Notes: generated by a model from the sequence alone, not told the origin. Shown: positions 17,261-28,000, counted from the stretch's first letter. The stretch: DNA of 64,000 bases from Janthinobacterium sp. 64 (GCF_002813325.1 NZ_PHUG01000001.1:2232001-2296000), one strand, 5' to 3'. Made by a program: numbers and translations.

Positions 17261-19543
17261 TTATTCCTTGTCATCCAGGGCGAGTTCGTTGTTGCGCGCC
17301 TGTGCTTCGTAGAGGCGGAAATAGGCGCCCTCTTTCGCCATCAATTCGTCGTGGCTGCCCACTTCGACGACCTGGCCGCGATCCAGCACCACCAGGCGGT
17401 CGGCACGGTGCAAGGTCGACAGCCTGTGCGCGATGGCGATCGTCGTGCGGCCCTGCACCAGGTTGTCGAGCGCCTTTTGAATCTCTTTTTCCGTTTCCGA
17501 ATCGACCGACGATGTGGCTTCATCCATGATCAGGATGCGCGGATCGATCAGCAGGGCGCGGGCGATCGAGATGCGCTGGCGCTCACCGCCCGACAAGCCC
17601 TGGCCACGCTCGCCCACCATCGAATCGTAGCCTTGCGGCAGGCGCAGGATGAATTCGTGCGCATGCGCGGCGCGCGCGGCGGCGATGATCTCCTGGCGCG
17701 TCGCATGCGGTTTGCCGTAGGCGATATTTTCCGCGATGGTGCCGAAGAACAGGAACGGCTCCTGCAGCACCAGGCCGATGTTGCGGCGGTAGTCGGACAC
17801 GGCAAACGAGCGGATGTCTACGCCGTCGAGCAGAATCGCCCCTTCCGACACGTCATAGAAGCGGCAGATCAGGTTGACCAGCGTGCTCTTGCCCGAACCG
17901 CTGTGGCCCACCAGGCCGATCATCTCGCCCGCCTTGATGTTCAGGGTGATGCCGCGGTTGACGGCCCGGTTGCCATAGCGGAAACCGACTTCGCGCAAAT
18001 CGATCCTGCCTTCGATCTTGTCCAGCTTCACCGGTTGCGCCGGTTCCGGCACGCTCGACACGTGGTCGAGGATGTCGAAGATGCGCTTGGCGGCCGATGC
18101 CGATTTCTGCGTCACGGAGACGATGCGGCTCATCGAATCGAGGCGGCCATAGAAGCGCGTGCTGTAGGCGATGAAGGCGGTCAGCACGCCGACGGTGATT
18201 TCGCCGCGCGACAATTGCCAGATGCCGAAGCACCAGATGACCAGCAAACCCATCTCCGTCAGGAAGGAGACGGTGGGCGAGAACAGCGACCAGACTTTAT
18301 TGAGCTTGTCGTTGACGGCCAGGTTGTGCGCATTGGCGTCGCGGAAGCGGGCCGCTTCGCGTTTTTCCTGCGCGAACGCTTTGACCACGCGGATGCCGGG
18401 TATCGTATCGGCCAGCACGTTGGTCACTTCGCTCCACACGCGGTCGATCTTTTCAAAGCCCGTGCGCAAGCGGTCGCGCACCAGGTGGATCATCCAGGCG
18501 ATGAACGGCAGCGGCGCCAGGGTCATGATGGCCAGCCACGGATTCATCGACCACAGAATGACACCCGTCATGATGATCATCAGCACGTCGGACGCGAAAT
18601 CGAGCAGATGCAGCGACAGGAAGACGCAGATGCGGTCGCTGCCGCTGCCGATGCGCGCCATCAGGTCGCCCGTGCGCTTGCCGCCGAAAAATTCCAGCGA
18701 CAGCTTCATCAGGTGTTCATACGTGGCCGAGCGCAAGTCGGCGCCCATGCGTTCGGACACCAGGGCCAGCACATATGTCTTGCCCCAGCCCAGCAGCCAG
18801 GCCAGCAGGGCCGAACCGAGCAAGCCGCTCATGTAGTACACCACCAGCCACGGGTCGATATGCTTGCCGTTCTGATACGGGATCAGCACATTGTCCATCA
18901 GTGGCGCCGTCAGATACGGTGGGATCATGTGCGCAGCGGTACTCAGCAGCATCAGCATGAAGCCCAGCGCCAGCTGGCCACGGTAGGGATGGGCGAAGCG
19001 CCACAGGCGGAACAGGGTCCAGGTCGATGGCGGCGTGTACAGCACCTTGGCGCAGATCGGGCACTCTTCCTGCTCCGGTTCCAGAGGCGCCTTGCAACTC
19101 GGACACACTTCCTGCTCCGCTTGCAGCACGGGCTGGCCCGTCAGGTGGCTGTCGAGGCGCTCGACGAACTGCTCCAGCACGCGGATCGCATGCAGGTTCT
19201 GGCCCAAGGTGAAGCGCCACGAGGCCAGGCGGCCGTGGTCGTCGAACAGTTCCAGGTGGCCGACACCGGCGTGGTCGTGGTGCGTCAGGCGCAGTCCGGG
19301 GCGGAAAGACCAGCTTTTCCAGGCGGTATCGCCCGGTGAACGGGCCAGCAAACGCTTCTCAGTGACAACAATTATGCCTTTTGTGAAACGTAATCGCGCA
19401 TCGAGGTCAACCTCAACGCTACTTAAAACGTTCTCCCCTGGAGAAAGGTTGCTCTCCACCTCCGCCAGCCAGGCTTCTGCTACCGGCGCCGGCAGCGAGG
19501 TGAGGGGAATAGTTGTTGCAGGAACACTCAGTTCAGTTGTCAT
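17261..19543 (-). CDS. ABC exporter with PH-like and zinc-ribbon N-terminus, cyanophycin-associated
   Basis: 760-residue half-transporter, longer than the roughly 580-600 of ordinary ABC exporters. The first 145 residues look like a bacterial PH-type beta domain (FTKGIIVVTEKRLLAR) followed by a zinc ribbon with two CxxC pairs (CPSC, CPIC). Six transmembrane segments follow (about 185-470), then the nucleotide-binding domain: Walker A GHSGSGKST, Q-loop LQEPFLFF, signature LSGGERQR, Walker B ILIMDEATS and His switch AIAHRLST. All ATPase residues are intact. Operonic with the DUF1854 gene and divergent from the cyanophycin synthetases; relatives occupy the same position in other genomes. Cargo is unknown; cyanophycin-derived peptides are possible but unproven. 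Confidence 0.92.
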   Translation of the reverse strand: MTTELSVPATTIPLTSLPAPVAEAWLAEVESNLSPGENVLSSVEVDLDARLRFTKGIIVVTEKRLLARSPGDTAWKSWSFRPGLRLTHHDHAGVGHLELFDDHGRLASWRFTLGQNLHAIRVLEQFVERLDSHLTGQPVLQAEQEVCPSCKAPLEPEQEECPICAKVLYTPPSTWTLFRLWRFAHPYRGQLALGFMLMLLSTAAHMIPPYLTAPLMDNVLIPYQNGKHIDPWLVVYYMSGLLGSALLAWLLGWGKTYVLALVSERMGADLRSATYEHLMKLSLEFFGGKRTGDLMARIGSGSDRICVFLSLHLLDFASDVLMIIMTGVILWSMNPWLAIMTLAPLPFIAWMIHLVRDRLRTGFEKIDRVWSEVTNVLADTIPGIRVVKAFAQEKREAARFRDANAHNLAVNDKLNKVWSLFSPTVSFLTEMGLLVIWCFGIWQLSRGEITVGVLTAFIAYSTRFYGRLDSMSRIVSVTQKSASAAKRIFDILDHVSSVPEPAQPVKLDKIEGRIDLREVGFRYGNRAVNRGITLNIKAGEMIGLVGHSGSGKSTLVNLICRFYDVSEGAILLDGVDIRSFAVSDYRRNIGLVLQEPFLFFGTIAENIAYGKPHATRQEIIAAARAAHAHEFILRLPQGYDSMVGERGQGLSGGERQRISIARALLIDPRILIMDEATSSVDSETEKEIQKALDNLVQGRTTIAIAHRLSTLHRADRLVVLDRGQVVEVGSHDELMAKEGAYFRLYEAQARNNELALDDKE

Positions 19544-20010
19544 CGTAAAGCATACTCCGGCTCGAGGCCAAGCCCTTCAGGGCGGGATTTGGGGGATGGG
19601 GCAGACGCCCGATCAATGTTTGTGTACTGCGCGATGGCGAGGTGGATGCACCAGTGGCAATTTCCTGTATTGTATCGAATGGATGCCTGCCGGTAAGAAA
19701 TGATGGCAAAACGGCGCAAAAAAATCAGCGGCCATCGACCAGCGGCAAGTATACAACAGCGCGCTGTTGCGCAAATGCTCCAGCTTGGCCCGGAGTCGGT
19801 ATCTTTATAACAAGTAAGGCAACATTTAGTAACAATTAGAATGACAACAGCAGCAGAATACGAGAAGCAAACGCGACAAGAGGCCGCTAAAAGTGGCACA
19901 CTGCGCATACCCGGGATAAAGAACCAAGCACGAGCCTGAAAAGACTCTGTAGAGCCACCATAAAGTATCTGGCGCCCAGACGCCTGGCTTGTTATCAAGA
20001 AACCACTTAC
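19544..20010. other. divergent regulatory region of the cyanophycin locus
   Basis: 467 bp without a convincing gene, noticeably more A/T-rich than its flanks, between the ABC exporter (minus) and cphA' (plus). It contains a 16-bp perfect palindrome (19754-19769), a weak candidate plus-strand -10 TATAAC at 19806-19811 and, on the minus strand, a TACAAT hexamer near 19670. A long 5' leader for cphA' (about 190 bp from the candidate -10) is possible. No strong ribosome site precedes the cphA' ATG. Confidence 0.6.
19754..19769. promoter_or_regulatory. 16-bp perfect palindrome, candidate operator
   Basis: CAACAGCG-CGCTGTTG, a perfect dyad in the divergent spacer. It lies about 40 bp upstream of a weak cphA' promoter candidate. 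Regulator unknown; no DNA-binding protein is encoded in the locus. Confidence 0.45.
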
Positions 20011-22188
20011 ATGATCAAGAAGAAGAACATCGAATTTGCCCGCGTCACCCACTTGCGCGGCCCCAACATCTGGACTTACCGCCCGGTGATTGAAGCCTGG
20101 GTCGACATCGGCGAACTGGAAGACTATCCATCCAATACCCTGCCCGGCCTGTACGAGCGCCTGGTGGCGTGGCTGCCCGGCATGATCGAGCACCGCTGCG
20201 GCGTGGGCGAACGGGGCGGCTTTTTCGAGCGCCTGCGCGAAGGCACGTGGTCGGCCCACATCCTCGAACACGTCGTATTGGAACTGCAAAACCTGGCAGG
20301 CATGCGCACAGGCTTCGGCCAGACGCGCTCGACCAGCCAGCGCGGCGTCTACAAGATGGCTTTCCGCACGCGCGAAGAGCACGTGGGCCGCGCCGCCCTG
20401 GCCGCCGCGCGCACACTGCTGATGGCCGCCATCAACGATGAAGCCTACGACCTGGAAGCGGCCCTGGCGCCCCTGCGCGACATGGTCGATGCGCGCTGCC
20501 TGGGTCCGAGCACGGCCAGCATCGTCGATGCGGCCACCGAGCGCGGCATCCCTTCGCTGCGCCTGAACGACGGCAACCTGGTGCAACTGGGCCATGGCGC
20601 CGCGCAGCGCCGCATCTGGACGGCCGAAACGGACCGCACCAGCGCGATTGCCGAAGGCATCGCCAGCGACAAGGATCTGACCAAATTCCTGCTCAAATCG
20701 TGCGGCGTGCGCGTCCCTGAAGGCAGCCTGGTGCGCAGCGCCGAAGCGGCCTGGGAAGAAGCGCAAGACATCGGCGTGCCCGTCGTCGTCAAGCCCTATG
20801 ACGGCAACCATGGCCGCGGCGTCTCGCTGAACCTGATGACGGAAAGCGACGTGAAGGCCGCCTACGAGCTGGCCGCGCGCAAGGGCGACAGCTCGGCCGT
20901 GCTGGTGGAAAGCTTCATCACGGGCGACGAACACCGCCTGCTCGTCGTCGGCAACAAGCTGATCGCGGCCGCCAAGGGCGAATCCTTGTGGGTCGACGGC
21001 GACGGCGTCTCGACCGTGCTGGAACTGGTCAACGCGCAGATCAACACGGATCCGCGCCGCGGCGAAGGCGAAGATTTTCCATTGGGTACCGTCAAGCCGC
21101 ACGAATCGGGCGAAATCGTGCTGGAACTGCAGCGCCAGGGCATGACCGCCCTGTCCGTGCCGCAAGCGGGCCAAAAAGTGCTGATCCAGCCGAACGGCAA
21201 CGTGGCCATCGACGTCACGGACGACGTGCATCCGTCCGTCGTGCATGCGGCCCTGCTGGCCGCGCGCGTCGTGGGCCTCGATATCGCCGGCATCGACCTG
21301 GTCACCACCGACATCACGCGTCCTTTGGCAGAGCAGCGCGGCGCCATCATCGAAGTCAATGCCAGCCCTGGTCTGCTGGCGCACATCAAGCCGGGCGTGG
21401 GCCAACCCCGCCCTGTGGGCGCGGCCATCGTCGACCACCTGTTCGCGCTTGATGAAACGGGCCGCATTCCGCTGATCGGCGTGACGGGCACGCGCGGCGC
21501 CAGCCTGATCGTGCGCATGCTGTGTAAACTCCTCAACCTGTCGGGCCTGCACACGGGCGCCGTCTGCAGCGAAGGCATGTACCTGGACCAGCGCCGTGTC
21601 GTCAGCAGCGATTGCGTGAACTGGGACGCGGGCCAGCGCCTGCTGCTCAACCGCACCGTGCAGACGGCCCTGTTCGAGAGCAATCCGCGCATGATCCTGG
21701 CCGAAGGCCTGGCCTATGACAAATGCCAGGTCGGCATCGTCACGGACATGGGCAGTCTCGATAGCGTCAAGGATTTCGACGTGCTCGACGAAGCGGGCCT
21801 GTACAAGGCCGTGCGCAGCCAGGTCGACGTGGTGGTGCCGACGGGCGTGGCCGTGCTGAACGCCGCCAACGCGCACGTGCTGGAGCTGGCCGAACTGTGC
21901 GACGGCACGGTGACCCTGTATGCGCAGGATGGCGGCTTGCCAGCCATCGCGGCGCAACTGGCCGCCGGCCAGCGCGCCGTGTTTGTGCGCGGCAACCACA
22001 TCGTGCTGGCCGAAGGCGGCATCGAAACGGTCTTGCTGTGCCTGGATCTGCTGAAACCGGCCACGGCCGGCAACGTCGACAGCGTGCTGGCCGTCGCGGC
22101 CGCCGCCTGGGCCTTGAACCTGCCCGTCGATCTGATCTGCGCCGGCCTGCGCACGTTTGACGCGGCTCCCGGCTGCATCGGGAATTGA
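20011..22188 (+). CDS. cyanophycin synthetase-like protein CphA' with degenerate P-loop
   Basis: 725 aa, about 130 shorter than the adjacent CphA. The N-terminal cyanophycin-synthetase domain and ATP-grasp domain look intact: HILEHVVLELQNLAGM, DRTSAIAEGIASDKDLT, VVVKPYDGNHGRGVSLN and IIEVNASPGLLAH. In the Mur-ligase-like half the ATP-binding loop, GTNGKTTT in active enzymes, reads GTRGASLI (residues about 491-498): the key Lys and Thr are gone, and the C-terminal substrate lobe is shortened. This is the pattern of the CphA' proteins of paired betaproteobacterial loci and of CphA2. It should retain one ATP-dependent ligation activity at most. Followed by cphA after 79 bp. Confidence 0.88.
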   Translation: MIKKKNIEFARVTHLRGPNIWTYRPVIEAWVDIGELEDYPSNTLPGLYERLVAWLPGMIEHRCGVGERGGFFERLREGTWSAHILEHVVLELQNLAGMRTGFGQTRSTSQRGVYKMAFRTREEHVGRAALAAARTLLMAAINDEAYDLEAALAPLRDMVDARCLGPSTASIVDAATERGIPSLRLNDGNLVQLGHGAAQRRIWTAETDRTSAIAEGIASDKDLTKFLLKSCGVRVPEGSLVRSAEAAWEEAQDIGVPVVVKPYDGNHGRGVSLNLMTESDVKAAYELAARKGDSSAVLVESFITGDEHRLLVVGNKLIAAAKGESLWVDGDGVSTVLELVNAQINTDPRRGEGEDFPLGTVKPHESGEIVLELQRQGMTALSVPQAGQKVLIQPNGNVAIDVTDDVHPSVVHAALLAARVVGLDIAGIDLVTTDITRPLAEQRGAIIEVNASPGLLAHIKPGVGQPRPVGAAIVDHLFALDETGRIPLIGVTGTRGASLIVRMLCKLLNLSGLHTGAVCSEGMYLDQRRVVSSDCVNWDAGQRLLLNRTVQTALFESNPRMILAEGLAYDKCQVGIVTDMGSLDSVKDFDVLDEAGLYKAVRSQVDVVVPTGVAVLNAANAHVLELAELCDGTVTLYAQDGGLPAIAAQLAAGQRAVFVRGNHIVLAEGGIETVLLCLDLLKPATAGNVDSVLAVAAAAWALNLPVDLICAGLRTFDAAPGCIGN

Positions 22189-22267
22189 TCGGCAACAGGC
22201 AAAGCAGCACTCAAGCCCGGCCAGCACGGCCGGGCCCACAAGAACACAACAGGATTACGGTTTAATT

Positions 22268-24838
22268 ATGGAAGTATCTCGCGTACGGGCCTTGCGGGGC
22301 CCTAACCTCTGGAGCCACGACACCGCCGTGGAAGCCATTGTTTCCTGCACCACGCAGGAACTCGACATCGCGCAGCTGCCCGGCTTCGAAGCCCGCCTGC
22401 GCGCACTCTTTCCGCAACTGAGCCCGCTGCAACCGCTGGGCAATTACAACGCCGCGCCGATGGCGCAGGTGCTGGAACTGGCGGCGCTGGGCCTGCAGGC
22501 GCAAGCCGGCTGCCCCGTCACCTTCAGCCGCACCACGCCGACGCTGGAAACGGGCATCTTCCAGGTCGTCGTCGAATACTCGGAAGAAGCCGTCGGCCGC
22601 CTGGCTTTGGCCCTGGCGCAGCAGCTGTGCCAGGCCGCGCTGGCCGATGCGCCGTTCGACCTGGCCGGCGCCCTGCACCAGTTGCAGGAACTCGATGAAG
22701 ACGTGCGCCTGGGCCCTTCGACGGGCGCCATCGTCAACGCCGCCGTGGCCCGCAACATCCCGTTCCGCCGCCTGACCGAAGGCAGCCTGGTGACGTTCGG
22801 CTGGGGCAGCAAGCAACGCAAGATCCAGGCCGCCGAAATGGATGGCACCAGCGCGATCGCTGAAGCCATCGCGCAAGACAAGGAACTGACCAAGAAGCTG
22901 CTGGACTCGGCCGGCGTGCCGGTGCCGCATGGCCGCGTCGCCATCGATGCGGACGACGCCTGGGCCGCCGCCTGCGAGATCGGCCTGCCCGTCGTCGTGA
23001 AACCAAAAGATGGCAACCAGGGCAAGGGCGTCACCGTCAACGTCACCACGCGCGAACAGCTGACTGCCGGCTTCCTCGCGGCGCAGGAATTCCGCGACGA
23101 TATCCTCGTCGAACGCTATCTGCCTGGCCACGATTTCCGTTTGCTCGTCATCGGCAACAAGATGGTGGCAGCGGCCCGCCGCGACCCGCCGCAAGTGGTG
23201 GGCGACGGCCAGCACACGGTGCGCGAACTGGTCGACCAGGTCAATCTGGATCCGCGCCGCGGCAGCGGCCACGCCACCTCGCTGACGAAAATCCGCTTCG
23301 ACGACATCGCCCTGGCCAGCCTGGCCAAGCAAGGCTATGTGGCCGAATCCGTACCGCCGGTCGGCCAGCGCGTGATCTTGCGCAATAACGCCAACCTGTC
23401 GACGGGCGGCTCGGCCACCGACGTCACCGTCGACGTGCACCCGGAAGTGGCGGCGCGCGCCGTCGCAGCCGCGCACATGGTGGGCCTGGACATCTGCGGC
23501 GTGGACGTGGTCTCCGAAAGCATTTTGAAACCGCTGGAAGAGCAGAACGCGGGCATCGTCGAAGTGAACGCCGCGCCTGGCCTGCGCATGCATTTGGCGC
23601 CGTCGTTCGGCAGGCCGCGCCCCGTCGGCGAAGCCATCATCGCCGCCATGTTCGCCGAGGGCGACGACGGCCGCATTCCCGTCGTCGCCGTCACGGGCAC
23701 CAACGGCAAGACCACCACCGTGCGCCTGATCGCCCACCTGCTCACCACCTCGGGCCTGCGCACCGGCATGACCAACACCGATGGCGTGTACATCGAAGGA
23801 CGCCAGATCGACAGCGGCGACTGCAGCGGCCCGCGCAGCGCGCGCAACGTGCTGCTGCACCCGGACGTCGACGCCGCCGTGTTCGAAACGGCGCGCGGCG
23901 GCATGCTGCGCGAAGGCCTGGCTTTTGATCGCTGCCAGGTCGCCGTGGTCACCAACATCGGCGCCGGCGACCACCTGGGCCTGAACTACATCACCACCGT
24001 GGAAGACCTCGCGGTACTCAAAAGAGTGATCGTGCAGAACGTGGCCGACAGCGGCGTGGCCGTGCTGAACGCCACCGATCCTGCCGTGGCGCGCATGGCC
24101 AAAAATTGCAGCGGCACCGTGACCTTCTTCGCCGCCGACAAGACCCATCCCGTGATGGCCACGCACCGCGCGCAAGGCAACCGCGTCGTGTACGTGGAAG
24201 ACGGCAAGCTGGTCGCGGCGCAGGGCAAGGAACGCCACGAAATCGCCCTGTCGCAAGTGCCGATCACGCGCAATGGCGCCATCGGCTTCCAGGTCGACAA
24301 CGTCATGGCATCGCTGGCCGCCGCCTGGGCCGTGGGCCTGGACTGGAAAACCATCGCGCTGGGCCTGAAAACCTTTGCCAATGAAGCCGACAATGCGCCG
24401 GGCCGCTTCAACGTGTTCGATTACAAGGGCGCCACCCTGATCGCCGACTACGGCCACAATCCGGACGCCATCCTGGCCCTGGTGCAGGCCGTCGAAAGCA
24501 TGCCGGCCAAGCGCCGTTCGGTGGTCATCAGCGGCGCCGGCGACCGCCGCGACGAAGACATCCGCCAGCAGACGGAAATCCTCGGCGCCGCCTTCGACGA
24601 CGTGCTGCTGTACCAGGATCAATGCCAGCGCGGCCGCGCCGACGGCGAAGTGGTGGCCTTGCTGCGCCAGGGCTTGAACGGCGCCAAGCGCACCAGCCAT
24701 ATCGATGAAATCAACGGCGAATTCGTCGCCATCGACAAGGCCCTGGCGCGCCTCGGTGAAGGCGACCTGTGCCTGATCCTGATCGACCAGGTGGAAGAAG
24801 CGCTGGCGCACATCGCCATGCGCGTCGCCGAAGCCTAA
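22268..24838 (+). CDS. cphA: cyanophycin synthetase
   Basis: Builds multi-L-arginyl-poly-L-aspartate, a nitrogen, carbon and energy store, adding Asp to the backbone and then Arg to the side chain at the cost of two ATP. 856 aa, family-typical. Order: CphA N-domain; ATP-grasp with VVVKPKDGNQGKGVTVN (about 240-256) and GIVEVNAAPGLRMH; Mur-ligase-like domain with intact P-loop VTGTNGKTTTVRL near 475 and the Mur-type C-lobe ending DYGHNPDAILALVQAVE. The frame is open upstream, but MEVSRVRALRGPNLW at 22268 is the conserved opening. Second gene of the cphA'-cphA operon; ends before a strong terminator. No cyanophycinase or isoaspartyl dipeptidase is in the window. Confidence 0.95.
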   Translation: MEVSRVRALRGPNLWSHDTAVEAIVSCTTQELDIAQLPGFEARLRALFPQLSPLQPLGNYNAAPMAQVLELAALGLQAQAGCPVTFSRTTPTLETGIFQVVVEYSEEAVGRLALALAQQLCQAALADAPFDLAGALHQLQELDEDVRLGPSTGAIVNAAVARNIPFRRLTEGSLVTFGWGSKQRKIQAAEMDGTSAIAEAIAQDKELTKKLLDSAGVPVPHGRVAIDADDAWAAACEIGLPVVVKPKDGNQGKGVTVNVTTREQLTAGFLAAQEFRDDILVERYLPGHDFRLLVIGNKMVAAARRDPPQVVGDGQHTVRELVDQVNLDPRRGSGHATSLTKIRFDDIALASLAKQGYVAESVPPVGQRVILRNNANLSTGGSATDVTVDVHPEVAARAVAAAHMVGLDICGVDVVSESILKPLEEQNAGIVEVNAAPGLRMHLAPSFGRPRPVGEAIIAAMFAEGDDGRIPVVAVTGTNGKTTTVRLIAHLLTTSGLRTGMTNTDGVYIEGRQIDSGDCSGPRSARNVLLHPDVDAAVFETARGGMLREGLAFDRCQVAVVTNIGAGDHLGLNYITTVEDLAVLKRVIVQNVADSGVAVLNATDPAVARMAKNCSGTVTFFAADKTHPVMATHRAQGNRVVYVEDGKLVAAQGKERHEIALSQVPITRNGAIGFQVDNVMASLAAAWAVGLDWKTIALGLKTFANEADNAPGRFNVFDYKGATLIADYGHNPDAILALVQAVESMPAKRRSVVISGAGDRRDEDIRQQTEILGAAFDDVLLYQDQCQRGRADGEVVALLRQGLNGAKRTSHIDEINGEFVAIDKALARLGEGDLCLILIDQVEEALAHIAMRVAEA

Positions 24839-24857
24839 GCACCACATCACTGCGCAC

Positions 24858-24885
24858 AAGGGCGGCCTGCGGGCCGCCCTTTTTA
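24858..24885 (+). terminator. intrinsic terminator after cphA
   Basis: Perfect 10-bp stem (AAGGGCGGCC / GGCCGCCCTT) around a TGCG loop, running into a short T-tract. Ends the cphA'-cphA transcript. Confidence 0.9.
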
Positions 24886-25009
24886 TTGGCGCGCGCCGCC
24901 TCCCTGCACGCACCGGCATGGTGCAAAAGCCCCCTTGCAAGCTTGTATATTCAGGCATGAAAATTGCTCATAAGAAAACATATGGGGCTGACAAGAAGGT
25001 GGGGCACGC

Positions 25010-28000
25010 ATGGTGGGCAGAATCTCGCGCATGATCGGGAAAATGACGGTGGGGCGCAAACTGGCGCTGATCTATTTGCTCGACCTGTCCGCCGTGATCT
25101 TCATTTCCGGCATCCTCATCAACGAAAAATACATCGCCATCGATTTCTCGCGCAAGGAGATGGCGGGCAACGCCTACATCGCCGCCATCCGCGATGCGCT
25201 GCTGCCACTGACGCGCAGCACGGCGCAAGCGGGCGCGCAGGCAGCGACCGTGGAGCAGGCAGAAAGCCGCTTCGGCGCCGGCATGCGCAGCGCCGAACTG
25301 AATGCGCAATTTGCCGCCCTGCTGCGCCAGGCCGGCGGCATGCCAGCGGCACATGAGGGCATGGCGCCCGCGCCCGCCTTTGTGGCCGGACGCGCACTGC
25401 TCACGCGCGTGGGTAACCAGTCGAACCTGATCCTCGACCCGGACCTGGACAGCTATTACACGATGTCGCTGGTGATCCTGCGCTTTCCGGAACTGCTGGA
25501 AGTGATCAACAGCACGCGCGCCCTGGCCCTGCAGCTGGCGACGGCCGAAGGCGCGCAGCGCCAGCGCCTGCAGACGCAGTTCCTGATCCTGGAAGGCCGC
25601 ATGGACGCCACCATGGGCGGCATCGGCAGCGACTACACGGAGGCGTTCGCTGCCAGCACGCCGCTGCTGCGCCGGCACCTGGACGGCTCGCGCGCGGCCC
25701 TGCAGCAAGCCGTGGCGCAGTTTCGCACCAGCACCCAGGCGCTGGCCGGCACGCCGGTCCATGCCGATGGCAACGCCGCGCTGCTGCGGCACGATGCGGC
25801 GGCCGTCGCGGCCCTGCAGCGTGCCTGGCGCGCGGCGGAAAACGAATTGCACCGCCTGATCCAGCTGCGCGTGGACGGCTTTTTCACGCGCATGTGGCTG
25901 CATCTGGGCACGGCCGTGCTACTGCTGCTGATGATACTGGGCCTGGTGTTTTTCGTCGCGCGGCAGATCGCCCTGCCCATCCGCCGCCTCGCGCGCGTGG
26001 CGCAGGAAGTGCGCGAAACGGGTAACCATAGCCTGCGCGCCATCTGGGACAGCGAGGATGAAACGGGACGCCTGGTGCGCGCCTTCAATACCATGCTGCA
26101 GCAGCTCGACTTCCAGCGCATGGCGCAGCAGGACCTGGTGGCGCGCGCCAGCGCGGCCGACGCGCAGCGCCAGCTGGTCGACGCCATTCCCATCCCGCTG
26201 ATGGTCACCTCGATCCCGCATCACCAGGTGCTGCACGCGAACCAGGCCGCGCACGCGTGGCAGGGCGGCCTGGAACTCGATCCATGGGTGGGCGGCATGA
26301 GTGCGCAAGCCCGTTCGCGCTTCTTCCAGCGCTTGAGCGACCTGGGCGCCGTCGATGAATTCGAGGTGTGCTGGAGCGGCGGCGGCATGCCCACCTGGGC
26401 CTTGATTTCCGCGCGCCTGATCGACTACCAGGGCCAGCGCGCCGTGCTGTCGACCTTCACGCCGATCAACAAGATGAAGCTGATGGAGTCGCGCCTGGAA
26501 CTGTGGGCCAAGGTCTTCGAGGCCTCGGCCGAAAGCCTGATCGTGATGGACGCCGGCATGCGCATCATCACCGTCAACCAGGCCTTCCGCCGCCATTCGC
26601 TGTACGACATGGTGGAGCTGATCGGCAAGCGCCCGGCCTTCCTGCTGTCGCCGCAAAACAGCCATGAGCAGCTCGACAGCCTGCGCCAGACCCTGGCGCG
26701 GCGCGGCTACTGGCAGGGAGAAATCTCGGTGCAGCGCAAGTCGCTGGAAAGCTATCCCGCCTGGCTGGTGATGAACGCCGTGCGCGACCTCGATGGCGTC
26801 ACCACGCATTTCATCGCCAGCTCGCTCGACATCAGCGAACGCAAGGCCAGCGAGCGGCAGATCGAGCACATGGCCCACCACGACGCGCTGACGGGCCTGG
26901 CGAACCGCCACGTGTCGAAACTGCGCCTGACGGCCGCCATCGCGCAGGCGCGCCGCAGCGGTGAAAAAGTGGGCGTGCTGTTCCTCGACCTGGACCGTTT
27001 CAAGCACGTCAACGACGCGCTGGGCCACCATGTGGGCGACGCGCTGCTGCAATCGGTCTCAAAGCGCCTGCTGCAGCTGGTGCGCGAAGGCGATACCGTC
27101 AGCCGCCTGGGCGGCGATGAATTCGTCGTCATCCTCAACGGCATCGGCGACGCAGAGGCCATCGGCGCGCTGCTCGACACGCGATTGATCCCGGCCATGC
27201 GCGAGCCGCACCAGGTGGAAGGCAGCGCGCTGTATGTCTCGTGCAGCGTGGGCGTGGCCATCTATCCGGACCACGGCGACGACATGGATACCCTGATGCG
27301 CCACGCCGATGCGGCCATGTACCAGGCCAAGAGCGGAGGGCGCGACCATGCGCGCATGTTCACGCCGCAGATGCAGGAGCAGCAATTGCAGCAGCTGCAC
27401 CTGGAAAGCGACCTGCGCCACGCCATCGAGCGCCAGGAACTGGTGCTGTACTACCAGCCGCGCATCGATGCGCAAAGCAGCCGCGTCAATGGCGTGGAAA
27501 GCCTGATCCGCTGGCAGCACCCGCAACACGGCCTGATCGCGCCCGACAGCTTCATACCCGCCGCCGAGGAATCGGGCCTGATCGTCTCCATCGGTGCATG
27601 GGTCATGCGCGAAGCATGCCGCCAGCAGCTGGCATGGCGCGAGGCAGGCGCGGGCGAGATCGCCGTGTCGATCAACCTGTCGGCCATCCAGCTGAAAAGC
27701 GGCACCCTGGTGGCCACCTTGCGCGAGGTGCTGCGCGAGTTTCCCGTCACGCCGGGACAGATCGAATTCGAACTGACCGAATCGATCCTGATGGACAACG
27801 TGGACGACACCATTGCCACCCTGCACGCCATCAAGGCGCTGGGGTTTGCACTGTCGATCGACGATTTCGGCACCGGCTATTCGAGCCTGAACTACCTGTG
27901 CCGCTTCCCGCTCGACAAGCTGAAAATCGACATGAGCTTCGTGCAGGACATCCACGGCTCGCCGCAAAACCTGGCCGTGACGAAAACCATCATCGGCCTG

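Noticed and set aside
17246..19339. 697-codon plus-strand frame opposite the ABC exporter
   Set aside because: His/Gln/Arg-rich nonsense typical of antisense to GC-rich genes; all ATPase motifs are on the minus strand.
19540..24958. Two open frames of about 900 codons on the minus strand opposite cphA' and cphA
   Set aside because: They mirror the codon bias of the real synthetase genes; composition is Ala/Gly/His/Arg/Gln-rich with no domain, while the plus strand encodes clear enzymes.
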